From: Glycine soja | Taxonomy: Eukaryota > Streptophyta > Magnoliopsida > Fabales > Fabaceae | Assembly: GCF_004193775.1 (NCBI RefSeq) | Contig: NC_041008.1 | Location: 4,728,731 to 4,792,730, forward strand | DNA: 64,000 nucleotides | Reading direction: 5' to 3' | Shown: positions 38,088-50,139 of the stretch, one piece after another | Layout: each line of letters begins with the position of its first letter | Numbering within the stretch: the first letter of the stretch is position 1 | Position numbers and translations under genes: made by a program | Notes under the pieces: generated by a model | The model's database searches: none | Told to the model about the DNA's origin: nothing | The model's input: only the letters and a program-made list of their open reading frames with translations

Positions 38088-38376
38088 ACTCGTTTGGCTT
38101 GTTTCTATGGGTACGTGTTGATATCGGGAGTCACGATTGATCTAACTTTACTAGTTTTTTTAAATAATAAATAATTATTTTTTTCTGAATAAATAATTTG
38201 TTGATGAATTTGTTTTTAAAATATTAAAATTCAAAATTTAATTATCAAAAGTACATATGATAACTTTATTGATCGTTTATTCTCATTCATTACCTTTAAT
38301 AAAATAATTTAGATGATACAAATTAATAAATTTGTTACAAATTGATTATCAACGTAATATGTTAAAAAGATTAGAT

Positions 38377-38825
38377 AAAAATGTCATCAATTTATCATCA
38401 TTGGATTTAAATGTCACAAATTTTTTGTTAAATTAAAATGTTAATAATTTGTTTTTTATCAAAAGATCAGTATGTTTTCATTGGACCAAAATGTTAATGA
38501 GTTGTTATTATTAAACCAAAATATCACTAATATGGAATATGTCAATAATTTTTGGAGAAAAATGTTAGTGATTTTTTTGAAGGAAAATGTCAATAATTTT
38601 TTTTAAATCAAAATATCAATATATTTTCATTGAATCAAAATATCACTAAGTTATCATTATTTGACCATTTGGTAATTTATTGACATTTTGGTCAAATGAA
38701 AATGTACTGACATTTTGGTCTAAAAAAATACTAGCATTTTCATTCAAAAAAATTATTGACATTTTAATCCAACAAAAAATTATTGACATTCAGTTCAAAA
38801 AATGATAACTTATTCACATTTTTTT
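38377..38825. repeat. Two-armed array of degenerate AAAATGTCAATAATTTT motifs
   Basis: Eleven copies of an AAAATGTCAnTAATTTT-like motif run on the plus strand, starting near 38377, 38408, 38436, 38461, 38488, 38517, 38535, 38559, 38584, 38610 and 38637. Six reversed copies (AATTATTGACATTTT) follow near 38673, 38704, 38728, 38751, 38779 and 38808. The spacing is about 18-31 bp. Linkers also recur ('TTTTCATTGAATCA', 'TTGGACCA'). The switch point is at about 38660-38675 and the arms could pair as a long imperfect hairpin. No family is recognised. Confidence 0.7.
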
Positions 38826-39650
38826 TTGTTCAATCTATTCAGCATGATCACGTTGACAATCATTTTAGTGATAATTTCAGTCATTTATGTCACGTAAATT
38901 ATTTTATTAACAATAACAAATGAAAGTTAACAGTTGGATAAATTTGTTGCACTTTTTACACTTTCAAGGACTAAATTTTGAATTTTAATCTTTTATAGAT
39001 AAATTTTTCAACACATTATACATTTAGGAACACAAATGACTATTTGTTTTTTTTAATCATGTTTTTTCTTAATAGGAAAAGTGAATAGATATGTTTTTTT
39101 AATCATTTTAATGGAGTCATGTTTTTTTAATAGTTTTTTTCTACAATAAAAAAATTAAAGAGATTTAAATTCAATTTCACTTGTTGGTATTTAACTTTAT
39201 TAGTTTAATTTCACTTTTGTTTCTATTGTAATTTATTAAATTTGTTATTCTGTTTTATTTTGTAAATTTGATCTTTCTATTACTTATTATTGTATAATTT
39301 TGTTTCATTCCTTAAACTGAATTTTATATTTAACTAAAATATTAACATAACAATAGATTATTGACGTGAATGTGTTGATATGAATAAATAAGCCAAAGTA
39401 AAATTATTAAAATATTAAAAAAATAAAATTTATGAGAAAAGAATGAGAGGATGAAATTGGAAAAATAATAGTAGAAAAAAAAGCTAACTCATTAGAATTG
39501 ACCTAGTAATCAGAGTTAGAGTAAATATATAAAGATTGAAATTGATTTTTATTTTCGTCGTTATAAAAAAAAACCAAAGTGTTCATTATTTTAATAATAT
39601 ATTTTTGGCCATTAAAATAAAGTAGGTCAAATTAAAAATTCACTGTTATA
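38826..39650. other. AT-rich spacer next to the motif array
   Basis: Low-complexity sequence with phrases like 'TTTAATTTCACTTTTGTTTC' that resemble partial MITE sequence. No gene was recognised. Confidence 0.4.
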
Positions 39651-39699
39651 TCTCATTTTTTTTTCATTTTGATCTTTACATAAAAATTACTTTTTTTTT

Positions 39700-42350
39700 T
39701 ATTGACATAACAATATGTAACATAAAAATCTTACATGATAGGAATATCATACATAAGATTTAAATTTGAGATCTTTAATTAAGTTGTAGCAATCTCTCAT
39801 TAATTAATATACACTTTCAATGATGATTGTGACATTCTTTATCTCGACATACATATAATTAAAAAAACATATAAAAATCTAGAATTTAATTAAATCAATT
39901 TTTATCCAAATCACATAAACAAGTTCACATGGATAAAAAGGTCACATTTGTTTCACTATTATCAAATAAAATTTATTAAAAATATCTCCGGCTCAAAACA
40001 AGATCGTCTAATGCAAAAGAACTCAAGTTAAACAACATAATAAAATAAGGTAAAATAACATGTTTGGAACATCATGTAATTAAAAAAGAAATTCGTGTCC
40101 CAATGTCACATCCTATTAACACAATATTTTTTAAAGTCATTCACCTAGTCATCTGCTCTCATGAACACAAGATTCGAGATCATCATAGGATTCAAACACA
40201 AACAACACATAGGGAGTGAATTATCACATTTCTAAATAAAATACGGATAAACAAAGACATAAGCAAAATACATTATAGAAATATTTATCACATAACTCAA
40301 TTTAACACAATTCATGTTACTTTACCACTTTATCATTTAAAATTCATTTTTCAATCACCAATCACATTACACATGAATCACACACTCGACTCAAGACGTA
40401 ACAACATTCACCAATTTTATAATAAACAATTCACATGCGTTATGTAATAATTATATTAAGACTCAAACATATATACAATGTGGTACCATGTTTGTGAAAA
40501 ACAACACTAGGGTGCTTAAGAGTACATTACAAGACATGTTACACAATAGGTATGTCAGGTCACTCTCACTAAGTAAAATTATAAGGTGACCAATCAAAGT
40601 CACTTTGTTTTACGAGAATGCTCCAACCATATAGGATCAACATAGGCTTAAAAGAGCACTCAAACCTAGTGTATTTACCATCAAGGCCTAGACTTCGAAG
40701 AATCCGTCAGGGTCTCACCTTCCTAATTTAAGTCCAACCTCTAAAACAACTTTTGCATGCAAACAATATGTATGAATTATACAATACCCACAATCTTACA
40801 CTTGTTTCCAAACACGTTTAACACATTGTACTACAATTTAACACCCTAGGTTCCTAACTTGGAACCCTACACTTTCTTTTTAACACATCGCGCATTGACA
40901 CTTTTCTCAAGGTAAACATTAGTCGAATTATTGTATATTTTACAATACAAGTAATATCACATAAAGTATTAACCACACACTTATTCACAACCATATCTCA
41001 TGTCCATAATATAACATTTCACAATGTCACAATCCACCATCACATGTTCGCATGTATCTCACAAATTAACACATGCTCAACTTCTTACTTATACTCAATC
41101 TCAATCACAATTTCATGATCTCAATATAACAATTTTTCATGCCTCATGAATCATATACATCAACTCAAAAAAATTTCAAAATCATATCATAGCAATGCTA
41201 TAACATCTTTTGTGTCAATTAATTAATAGCAATATAAAATCTATCTAGCATACACACATTAACCAAATCAAAACAGTAAGTATAAAACACTGATATACAC
41301 CCCTAAGTCTCAATTAACTAATTACAATATATATATATATATATATATATAACATGTCACTATACAAATATATATAATATAAAATAAGTACATTCCAAAA
41401 TATGACAAAATAAACAAGAATATATACTTACCACATGTAGATAAAATACTAATATAGATTCTCTAATCCTTATGTAAATCAATTTGCAAGTCTTTATAAT
41501 ATATAAATAATATGACAAAGATAATGACACAAATTCAAGATTAGTTATTGTCCTTAATTTCCTTATTATTATCTATTTGTGTATAAAATCAACGAAACAA
41601 TATCCAATCAATGTCTACCTTTGGCATATCTTACTTACGCACAAGGATAACAAATATGCAATCTCGAAAATTTGCGAATGATTAGAAACAAATTGTTGCA
41701 ACACTCAAATATCTCAAATAATAAAATACTCTAGCTATTTTAGAAATTACGCTAATTAAAAAAAGCTTTAATTTCTAGGGTTCATACTCAACACAATAAC
41801 ACATTAATTTCACAATAATTTTGCATCAGGACATCAATTGATCTGTCAGACACAATCAATTCGTGATTAAAAGCATAAGAACAAAATTAAATTTCATAAA
41901 GCAACCGATAATAACCCAAAATTGATTCTCTAGGGATCCCTACACATGTTCATTCTAATCCTCAAGCGTAAGTAACTCATCCCTTACCTCAAACTCACGT
42001 GTGTAGTTTAGCAGTGATAGTGGTATCTCTAGAGGTTCCCTAAGATTTTTCAAACTTTTCTTCTAGTTGCTCTGTTAGAGTTTTCAAGTGTTAGAGAGAA
42101 GGAGGAGGGATTGGAGCGTCCATGCAAGGGACATTTCTCTCTCTATAGACATTATTTTGCAAATCCCAATAGTGAGAATGTGCGAAAATAAATTCTGAAG
42201 GTAGTGTCTAAATTTTATGACAATCCAACAATTAATGAGTTCGGAATCATAGTTTTACTGAGTATATGCGGGAAAAAAAAAGTTTTGGGAGAGAAAGAAG
42301 GAAAAATGAATTTGAGAAAAAAAGAGAGCGTAGAGACGTACTATAAAATG
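39700..42350 (-). mobile_element. Probable retroelement-derived non-coding block
   Basis: The texture changes here: many C/A-rich phrases such as 'ATCACATTACACATGAATCA', repeated 'TCACA' words, and prose-like stretches such as 'CCTAGGTTCCTAACTTGGAA'. This resembles the non-coding parts (spacer and LTR) of legume Ty3/gypsy elements lying on the minus strand, as in the block at 34.1-34.9 kb. No pol fragment, primer-binding site, LTR pair or target duplication was found, so the call rests on style and memory. A (TA)n run lies at 41327-41351. Confidence 0.4.
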
Positions 42351-42890
42351 TAAAAACTAACCTATCGATCTATAATTATGGTATTCTCAGTCTATTATTT
42401 ACTCTATTTCTTTATTTTATTATTTTATAAAAAAGAAACTCTACTTTACTCTTTATCAAATGAATAAATAAAATATTTTTTTTATTTTCTAAAAACACAT
42501 ATTTATTTCATTTATCTTTAAAATATTATTTTAATTAATAATTTTTTTTCTTATTTATTTAATTATAAAAATCTCATTATTTTTTTAAAACTTTATTTAT
42601 TTTTAAATAAAACCGTTTTTAATTTATTTTAAAAAAACGATGTGGTACAGTTATTTGATTTTTTTATTTTGTTTTTATTTTATTTCCATTTTTGGTTTTT
42701 TTAGTAAATAACACCAATAAAAAGACGTAAGCCCATCGACTGTTGATACATGTCATTGTTGATTCTATAAAGAATTACTCCATGATGTAAGAACTTTCTA
42801 CTACATAATTCTCTATTGTTAATTTATTATATTCAAGTCGTTCTCAGAAAGTTGCTATATTCAAGTCAATGATAATATAACATTTTTTTA

Positions 42891-42891
<1 letters not shown>

Positions 42892-42974
<83 letters not shown>
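42892..42974. repeat. (AT)n microsatellite, about 83 bp
   Basis: Uninterrupted TA alternation. It is followed directly by 'TACTCCTTCCATTCTATATG', which resembles a Stowaway-type MITE end. The matching other end was not found. Confidence 0.95.
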
Positions 42975-42976
<2 letters not shown>

Positions 42977-44184
42977 CTCCTTCCATTCTATATGTAATCT
43001 TAGTGTGCTTTTTATTAATTAAATTCTCTTTATATTTTTAATACAATAGTCGAGATAACAGATACTTAATAGTACATAACAAAAAAGAAATCCATTGTTC
43101 TTTCGGATAATTAGTGAAGAGATATTGAGATAGCATGCTCATCCCTTTTCTTCTATCCATCATTTTATACATTTTTTTCTTCCATATAAGAAGTAATTAA
43201 CATGTCACTTATCAAATATAGACTTGAGATCATATTTATTCGATTTCTTTAAAATTAACACGGCTCATAATTTTTTACTTCATTGAAACGAAAATATTAG
43301 AATTCTAAAAACATGTTTGGTTTGATTTTTTATTTTCTATTTTCAAGAAATAAAAACACCGAAAATTTATGATATATTAACTTCTTGTTTTTCTTTTTGT
43401 ATTTTTAGATTTGCTTAAAATTACATTTATCGTATTTTCATTTTAGCCAAAATGAGATTTCTGTTTTCAACTAAAAACATTAAAAATAAGATTTTATTAC
43501 TTTTATTGTCTGGTTGTTCCTGTTTTCATCCTACCAAACATATTTTTATCATCATTTTCTATTTTTAGTTTTTTTAGTAAAAAAGAAAACAGAAAACAAA
43601 AATAGTTAAACACCCGTCAGACTAAAAAGTTTTTATCTCCACGAATAGAACTGTAAAAAAACTTTCTAATAAAAGGATAATTGGCTATAAAGTTTCAATG
43701 AATTATCAATTAGGTGATAGATGTTTTGGCTGTCAACCACAAGTTTAAGTTGAATGCAATAGTCACATAGACAATTATGGTCAAGAAAAAGTTTTTTTTA
43801 TGAATAAAAAAAACTTTCACGTAATAATTGAAAAAAAAACATGTTATTCACAGGAAAATTAAATGATAATTAAAAATTATTTTATAATTTTTCTGAGAAT
43901 TATATTCCTAAAAATTCCATTTTAAAAAGAATGATTTAATTGAAAATAAAAAAAATTCAATACCAAACACCGCCTAAACTATAATGAAAGTATAGGATTT
44001 GGTATAAATGTAAAGTTTAGCATTTTATGTTAAGTAATCTAATACTTCTTTCTTGTTCAATATCCTATATTCTTTTACCTAAAAAATTGTTCACTTCTTT
44101 AATACATTATTTTATATTTATATAACTTTTATCGTTTAATAGTAATTACCCTAAGGCATTACAATTATGATTATTAATAAAATA

Positions 44185-44188
<4 letters not shown>
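42975..44188. other. AT-rich spacer upstream of the MYB gene
   Basis: No exon or RNA gene was recognised. It starts with the Stowaway-like phrase noted for the preceding microsatellite. Confidence 0.4.

Positions 44189-44253
<65 letters not shown>
44189..44253. repeat. (AT)n microsatellite, about 65 bp
   Basis: Uninterrupted TA alternation about 0.85 kb upstream of the MYB start codon. Confidence 0.95.
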
Positions 44254-44256
<3 letters not shown>

Positions 44257-44990
44257 TGCACGGTTATATAACTTGTTTTGCTATTATTTTTAAGAAATGT
44301 AATATGTATAACGACATTTTTTTTTGTTTATCTCTCTCTTGTATATTATTGTCATAATAATTGAAAGAGGTCAACATAACAAATAATTTTGTATGAATTT
44401 TTATGCGTCATATCTCATTTTCTTAAAACAACCAAAACAATATAAGATATTTTTTTTGACAGCAACAAAATGAGAATCTTGATAATCAACCAACCAAGCC
44501 AATGATCTAAATAACTGTTGAGAATAACAAAATTAATCAAGAGTAACATTACAACCACTAAAATATTAGTGGTTGATTTTTTTTCTGGTTGGCTTTTTAT
44601 TACTACACGAGAATGTTTTAAATTGAATTTTTCATGTACAAATGATCTTAATTGATTTGTAATAAAGACAGTACCTTCTCACCTCAAAACTCTTGGTAGG
44701 TTGAGTTGTGCGGAAGAGAAAAGAATAAAAGAAAAATGGGAAGAAATATTTGAATTAAATTAGAGAAAAAATTATATAAGACCAACATTATTTTAAAAAT
44801 TTCCTCCTTAAATAGTAACTTCTTCCACAACAATCAAACTACTTGTTATTTTTCAAAAACAAACATCACAATCCAACAACCATTTCGTTATTCAACGTAC
44901 AATTATTAAGTAAATGAAATGAAAAAAGTACGGGAAATGTGAATAGATACTAGCAGACACCGTTGGCTTTCAAATTGGTACATCTCCACT

Positions 44991-45002
44991 CTATTATATA
45001 AT
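44991..45002 (+). promoter_or_regulatory. Probable TATA box of the MYB gene
   Basis: CTATTATATAATGG lies about 110 bp upstream of the MYB ATG. It would place the start of transcription near 45025-45035 and give a leader of about 80 nt. Confidence 0.55.
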
Positions 45003-45108
45003 GGAGCAAGCTGTCGGCATCTTTAGGTGCTCTGCTTCAATACTTTCTACCTTCCTATGAAGGTAGAGAGACCCTTCTCTTGCATAGTTCAAGTGAGAGT
45101 GCCAGAAA

Positions 45109-46200
45109 ATGGGAAGGGCTCCTTGTTGTTCCAAAGTGGGGTTGCACAAAGGTCCATGGACTCCTAAAGAAGATGCATTGCTTACCAAGTATATCCAAGC
45201 TCATGGAGAAGGCCAATGGAAATCACTACCCAAAAAAGCAGGTAATTAAGGGTTTAGATGCTAACTTGCCCAATTCATTTCTCAATTTGATATATTGAAA
45301 TTATCAATAGTTATATAAATGATAATTTATGGTTGAATAACAAAATAAAATCATCCATGTATAACCCATAATACAAAATTTAATATATATTTTAAGAAAC
45401 ACAATTATGCTTGAATTAGATAGAATAAATTCTAATTTATAACTCTGTTTGAATATGCAGGGCTTCTTAGATGTGGAAAAAGTTGTAGATTGAGATGGAT
45501 GAACTATCTGAGACCAGATATAAAGAGAGGGAACATAACACCAGAAGAAGATGATCTTATAATCAGAATGCATTCACTTTTGGGAAACAGATGGTCCCTC
45601 ATAGCAGGAAGGTTACCAGGGAGAACAGACAATGAAATAAAGAACTATTGGAACACCCATCTAAGCAAAAAGCTGAAAATTCAAGGAACAGAAGACACAG
45701 ACACACACAACATGTTAGAGAATCCTCAAGAAGAGCCAGCCAGTGATGGTGGCAACAACAACAAAAAGAAGAAGAAGAACGGTGGCAAAAAGAAGAACAA
45801 AGGCAAAGACAATGCTGAGCCACCAAAGACCCAAGTTTACCTACCAAAACCAATTAGAGTGAAGGCTATGTATTTACAGAGAACGGATAGTAACACCTTC
45901 ACCTTTGATTCCAATTCCAATTCTGCTAGTGGATCAACAAGCCAAGAGAAGGATGAAAGCCCCGTGACAAAAGAATCAAACGTGGTTAGTGAAGTTGGTA
46001 ATGTGGGAGAAGAAAGTGATGGTTTTGGCTTCTTCAGTGAGGACCATGACTTAGTCAACGCCTCAGATATTGAATGCCAATCTTATTTTCCCACATATCA
46101 TGGCACCCTACAGCAACTGTATGAAGAATATTTTCAGCTCTTGAACATGGATCAAGGCCAATTCGAACGGAATTCCTTTGCAGAATCTTTATTAGAGTGA
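45109..46200 (+). CDS. R2R3-MYB transcription factor (bHLH-interacting, MYBPA1/TT2-like), 290 aa
   Basis: Exons 45109-45241 and 45461-46200, with a 219-bp intron (GCAG|GTAATT...ATGCAG|GG) at the conserved site before '[12 protein letters not shown]'. The second intron that many R2R3-MYBs carry in R3 is absent. R2 (about 14-61) and R3 (about 67-112) are complete, including '[15 protein letters not shown]' and '[19 protein letters not shown]'. R3 has the bHLH-contact signature [DE]Lx2[RK]x3Lx6Lx3R. It should therefore act with bHLH and WD40 partners on flavonoid promoters. The [20 protein letters not shown]-terminus resembles grape MYBPA1 and other proanthocyanidin activators as I remember them, so a role in condensed tannins is likely but not proven. 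Behind the repeats is a Lys-rich run (about 146-163), then '[13 protein letters not shown]' and an acidic tail. Confidence 0.92.
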
Positions 46201-49200
46201 AATAATACCAAGAAAAGGCTATTTCAGCTGATAAGAATCAGACTTGTTACTCAAGATGAATTCAAATCTTGTTACCATATGAAAACTTTTTCGGTAGTAA
46301 GTCATATGTAAATATCTTTCTAAGCGTTCTATCAGCTTGGAAACTTTTCTTGAACTTAATAAATCTAGTGACCCAATTTAGTTAATCTTTCTTACCTAAA
46401 AAATAAATAATTGGAGTGAGAGAATAATATTGAGGATATTCATCAACCGCTTATGTTACTTTATATTTGTATAATTCAGATCCTCTGACCATATCTCATC
46501 TCATCTTGGTTTTTGTACATTTAATTATTCTGTCACTTGTCTAAGATGCACTGCTAAAACAATTGACATTCACGGACTTAATAAATCCGTCCTTAGGATT
46601 ACTTTATATTAGCTAAGATGTATAATGATATAAACTAGCATTTTACATCAATAACACTGTTTGTATTTATTATGTGTTTTACTGTTATATTATGTTATTA
46701 ATATAAAATTATAATAATTGTACTAACATTTTAGAATAAAAGTTAATTTGATGTCAAATTGTTAATGAATTATAACTTTTTATTATTATTATTTGTGATG
46801 TGTGATAATGTACGCTTACTATACCAATCGTTGTTCCGCCCAGAATGACTGTTAAGAAGAAAATTGGGGAAAATCCACCAAGCATGTGAACAGAGTCTCA
46901 TCATTTATAACTTTCTAGGAAAATGAATAAACTTTTATTCAACAGAAATGTTTGAAGCTTGCTTCTCACGTGCTTTCTATTTTTTTAAGACAGGAGTATA
47001 TATATTTAATATTCATATAGACACACACTTGCTTACATTTTTTTTCCTTCATGATTGCACAAATCCAAGGAGTAGTTGATATTTGATAATTTATGGTTTA
47101 TTTTAAAAATGATTTATTTCAGAAGTTTGATAGTATTATTGCAAAAAAAAAATTATACTATCAATAAAATAGAAATTATTTTTAAGATGAATTTTGAAAT
47201 AGTTATTATAAAATTTAATAAACTTGTAATATGTGTTAATTTATAATTGAATGATATAGTGCATTTTAATTAAAAAAATCTGTAATTTTTTTATAATTTA
47301 AATTAGTATTATTTTGTTGACAATAAACTATATTCAGGCATAATGCTTGAAACTGGCGTCTATTAAAAGTCCATCTGAAATATCAGCTACAGGAAGTGAA
47401 AGTTTATTAGTTGCGTACGAAGTAATTATACCTAGTTCGGCACTAGTTGTTTTTTAGTGCTAATTACTATCATATTACGTGGAAAAGTTAAATTATACTA
47501 ATATTTTTAAACACTTCACCACTAAGATCCATTCATGTTGAAACATATGTGATGCCACTACATCATATACTAACATTGAGTGGGCTTTAATTTTCTCTCG
47601 GCAAAAAAGAAAAAAAAATGATGCCACTACATCATACTAACATTGTTTTTTTATATGAAAAAATCACTTCTGAAACATTTTGGTTTCAATCAAACATTTG
47701 GTTCTGTTGTCTATTAAGAATTATTCAGAGGAATCTTTTTATTCAAACGAAGGCCTGCAAACTTGACTCGAAAGATATATAAAGATATTAATTGACGTAT
47801 AAGCAACATTTGAGAGAAAATAAATAAAGTAATTAAAGTTGAGATTAACCGATGAAAAATCTCAACATAAAAGAAAATTTTAAAAAATAATTATCAGTTT
47901 TAATTTAAATATATATATACTAAAAAGGGGCAAAACCATGCATTACCACCAGAAGAAAAAAACAATATAGTAAAATATGCTTATATTTAAAAATGAAAAC
48001 TCAAATTTATAAATTATAATATAAGAATTAATAATAACGTTAAGTTGCCGTAGGAGCTATACATTTAAAATTGTAAAACTAAAATTTCAGTTAAAAAAAA
48101 AATTGGTTTGAGATTACTTGTCGGAAAAAAATTTAAAATATTTATAATACTAATTGCATAACTTGAGCTGAAAATGACTTTGTTAATGTTAAATTAATTT
48201 TTAAATTCCTGAAATTTTAATTAAGTCAATGTAATTTAAATTTTTTAATTAAATACTTAAAAACTAATGTGATTAAATCTTTGTTAGGCATTGATAATGA
48301 CAATTAAATCTTTGTTAGGCATTGATAATGACAATTTAAGTGAGTTAGGTTGTATTTGCGAAAACATTTAATTATATTTTAGTATTTTTTATTAACGGAA
48401 AAGATTGTTTGGAAAGATAAAATTTTTTAATAACTTTTTAATAGTTTCTAATATTTAAAAAAAATATTTCAAGTAGTTATAACTTTTAACTTTTATATTT
48501 TTTTATTCTGAACATATTTATTAATTTTTTATTATTTTTTTAAATAAATTATAATTTTATTAATTTTGTATTTTTTATAATTTATACTTTTTAATTATTT
48601 TAAAAATTAATTTGATCAAATATTTATAAATTAATAAATTAATTTTTTTTTACCGTCTAATAACTTTAAGCTGATCATCGTGAACGGTTTTACATTTATT
48701 GTTGGATTTTTGGGACCGACACTGCCATAGCAGCTAAAAGGTGCTCTGGCAAAATATGAATTCCAATGCCTTTGAGTTAATAATTTTTGAATATCAAGAA
48801 CCTAAATCCAAATTCCTTTTTCAATTAAATTAAATTATTATTTAATCTTTGTCTTCCCTGATCTTTGGAATCGTCAATCTTGCTGATACACGTGCTGCTG
48901 CTGCTGCTGCATGGGGATTTATAAAGGAATTTAGAAAAACGCACCAAAACTGCAAAGAGGGTACTTAAAGATTGTTACATAATAAATATTAATCAGTCCC
49001 AAGATATCCAAGGTTGTTTTATACAAATAAAAGAAAATAATAATTTTATAAAGTTAATTTTATATTATGATTAATTCATTTATAGATTTTGTTATTTATT
49101 ATTAATATTATAAGAGATATAAGTAGAGAAAATAATTAATATCATATTAAAAAATAAATAATTATTATTTTGAAATAATTTTTTCTTTTACACAAAAATT

Positions 49201-49283
49201 ATAATGAGATGAAGAAAACATTATGTTAATTATTGGTAATATAGATTTAATGCTATTATTTTGCAAATATTTATTAGTAATAC
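46201..49283. other. MYB 3' flank and AT-rich spacer
   Basis: The first 150-200 bp probably hold the MYB 3' UTR. The remainder has no recognisable gene. A short (CTG)n run lies at about 48895-48910. Confidence 0.45.
48272..48333. repeat. Perfect 31-bp tandem duplication
   Basis: Two identical head-to-tail units at 48272-48302 and 48303-48333, beginning ATTAAATCTTTGTTAGGC. There is no mismatch. Confidence 0.9.
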
Positions 49284-49292
49284 TTTTAAAAT

Positions 49293-49735
49293 GGATTTTT
49301 CTATCCTGTACAACTTTGCACATGTTTAGGGTCATAAAATATCCACTATGCTCGTGTTTAGGGACATTAAATATTCACTTTCAATCAATTCTTCGTTAAT
49401 TAATTAATTGTGATTATGTGAGAGAAATAATTTTCTCTCTCTTATTTATTTTGTGAAATCACTTTAATTTATTCTATCTCTTCCCACCAAAATAATAATT
49501 AATAATATAATTTCTAATTATTTTAGAGTGTAAATTCATAAAATAAATAAATAACAATTTTTTTAAAAAAATAATTAATGATTCTGTTCATGCAAGTAAA
49601 ATTCATGATGTTCACCGCAATTTTCTTTTTGTTACGTTTTGTGTTTTTAATCATTTGTTCCTTCTGCGTTTTATGAAACAAATATTTTATGAGTATTAAT
49701 CATTTAATCCTGATTCTTTAAAAAAAATGATTTAT

Positions 49736-49774
<39 letters not shown>

Positions 49775-50130
49775 ATGAATTTATTCTCTAAAACAGTTAG
49801 AAACTATTATTATATATTTTGCTTTTGCTTTTGCTTTTGTTTCAATCATAAAAGGAACTAGAAACATGTTAATTGCAACTTAATATGCAGATACAATTTC
49901 TAATTATATACAAACAAAAATCACAATTATTATTTTTGGTAAAAAGAGAGAGAATACATTAAGGTGATTTTATAAAATAAATAAGAGAGAGAAAATTATT
50001 TTTCCCAAAGAATCACAATTAACTAATTAATAAAGATTAATTGAAAGTGAATATTTAATGCCTCTATACATGTGCAAATGGATATTTAATAATCCTAACC
50101 TGTGCAAAGTTACAGAGGATAGAAAAACTC
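49293..50130. mobile_element. Non-autonomous Mutator-like element, 838 bp, long TIRs, perfect 9-bp target duplication
   Basis: The left end starts GGATTTTTCTATCCTGTACA. The right end, reverse-complemented, starts GAGTTTTTCTATCCTCTGTA. The two arms stay alignable for about 235 bp, with matched blocks such as 'ACATTAAATATTCACTTTCA' vs 'GCATTAAATATTCACTTTCA' and 'AATTTTCTCTCTCTTATTTA'. The element is flanked on both sides by TTTTAAAAT (49284-49292 and 50131-50139). A 9-bp duplication with long G-starting TIRs is the signature of Mutator-like elements. The interior (about 49540-49890) includes a (TA)n run at 49738-49771 and no transposase, so it would need a transposase supplied from elsewhere. 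Confidence 0.85.
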
Positions 50131-50139
50131 TTTTAAAAT

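Noticed and set aside
23141..45108. Search for a CRISPR-like array, operon or new multi-gene system in the large gene-poor interval
   Set aside because: This is plant nuclear DNA. Repeats here are microsatellites, MITEs and retroelement remnants, and no set of linked unknown genes is visible.
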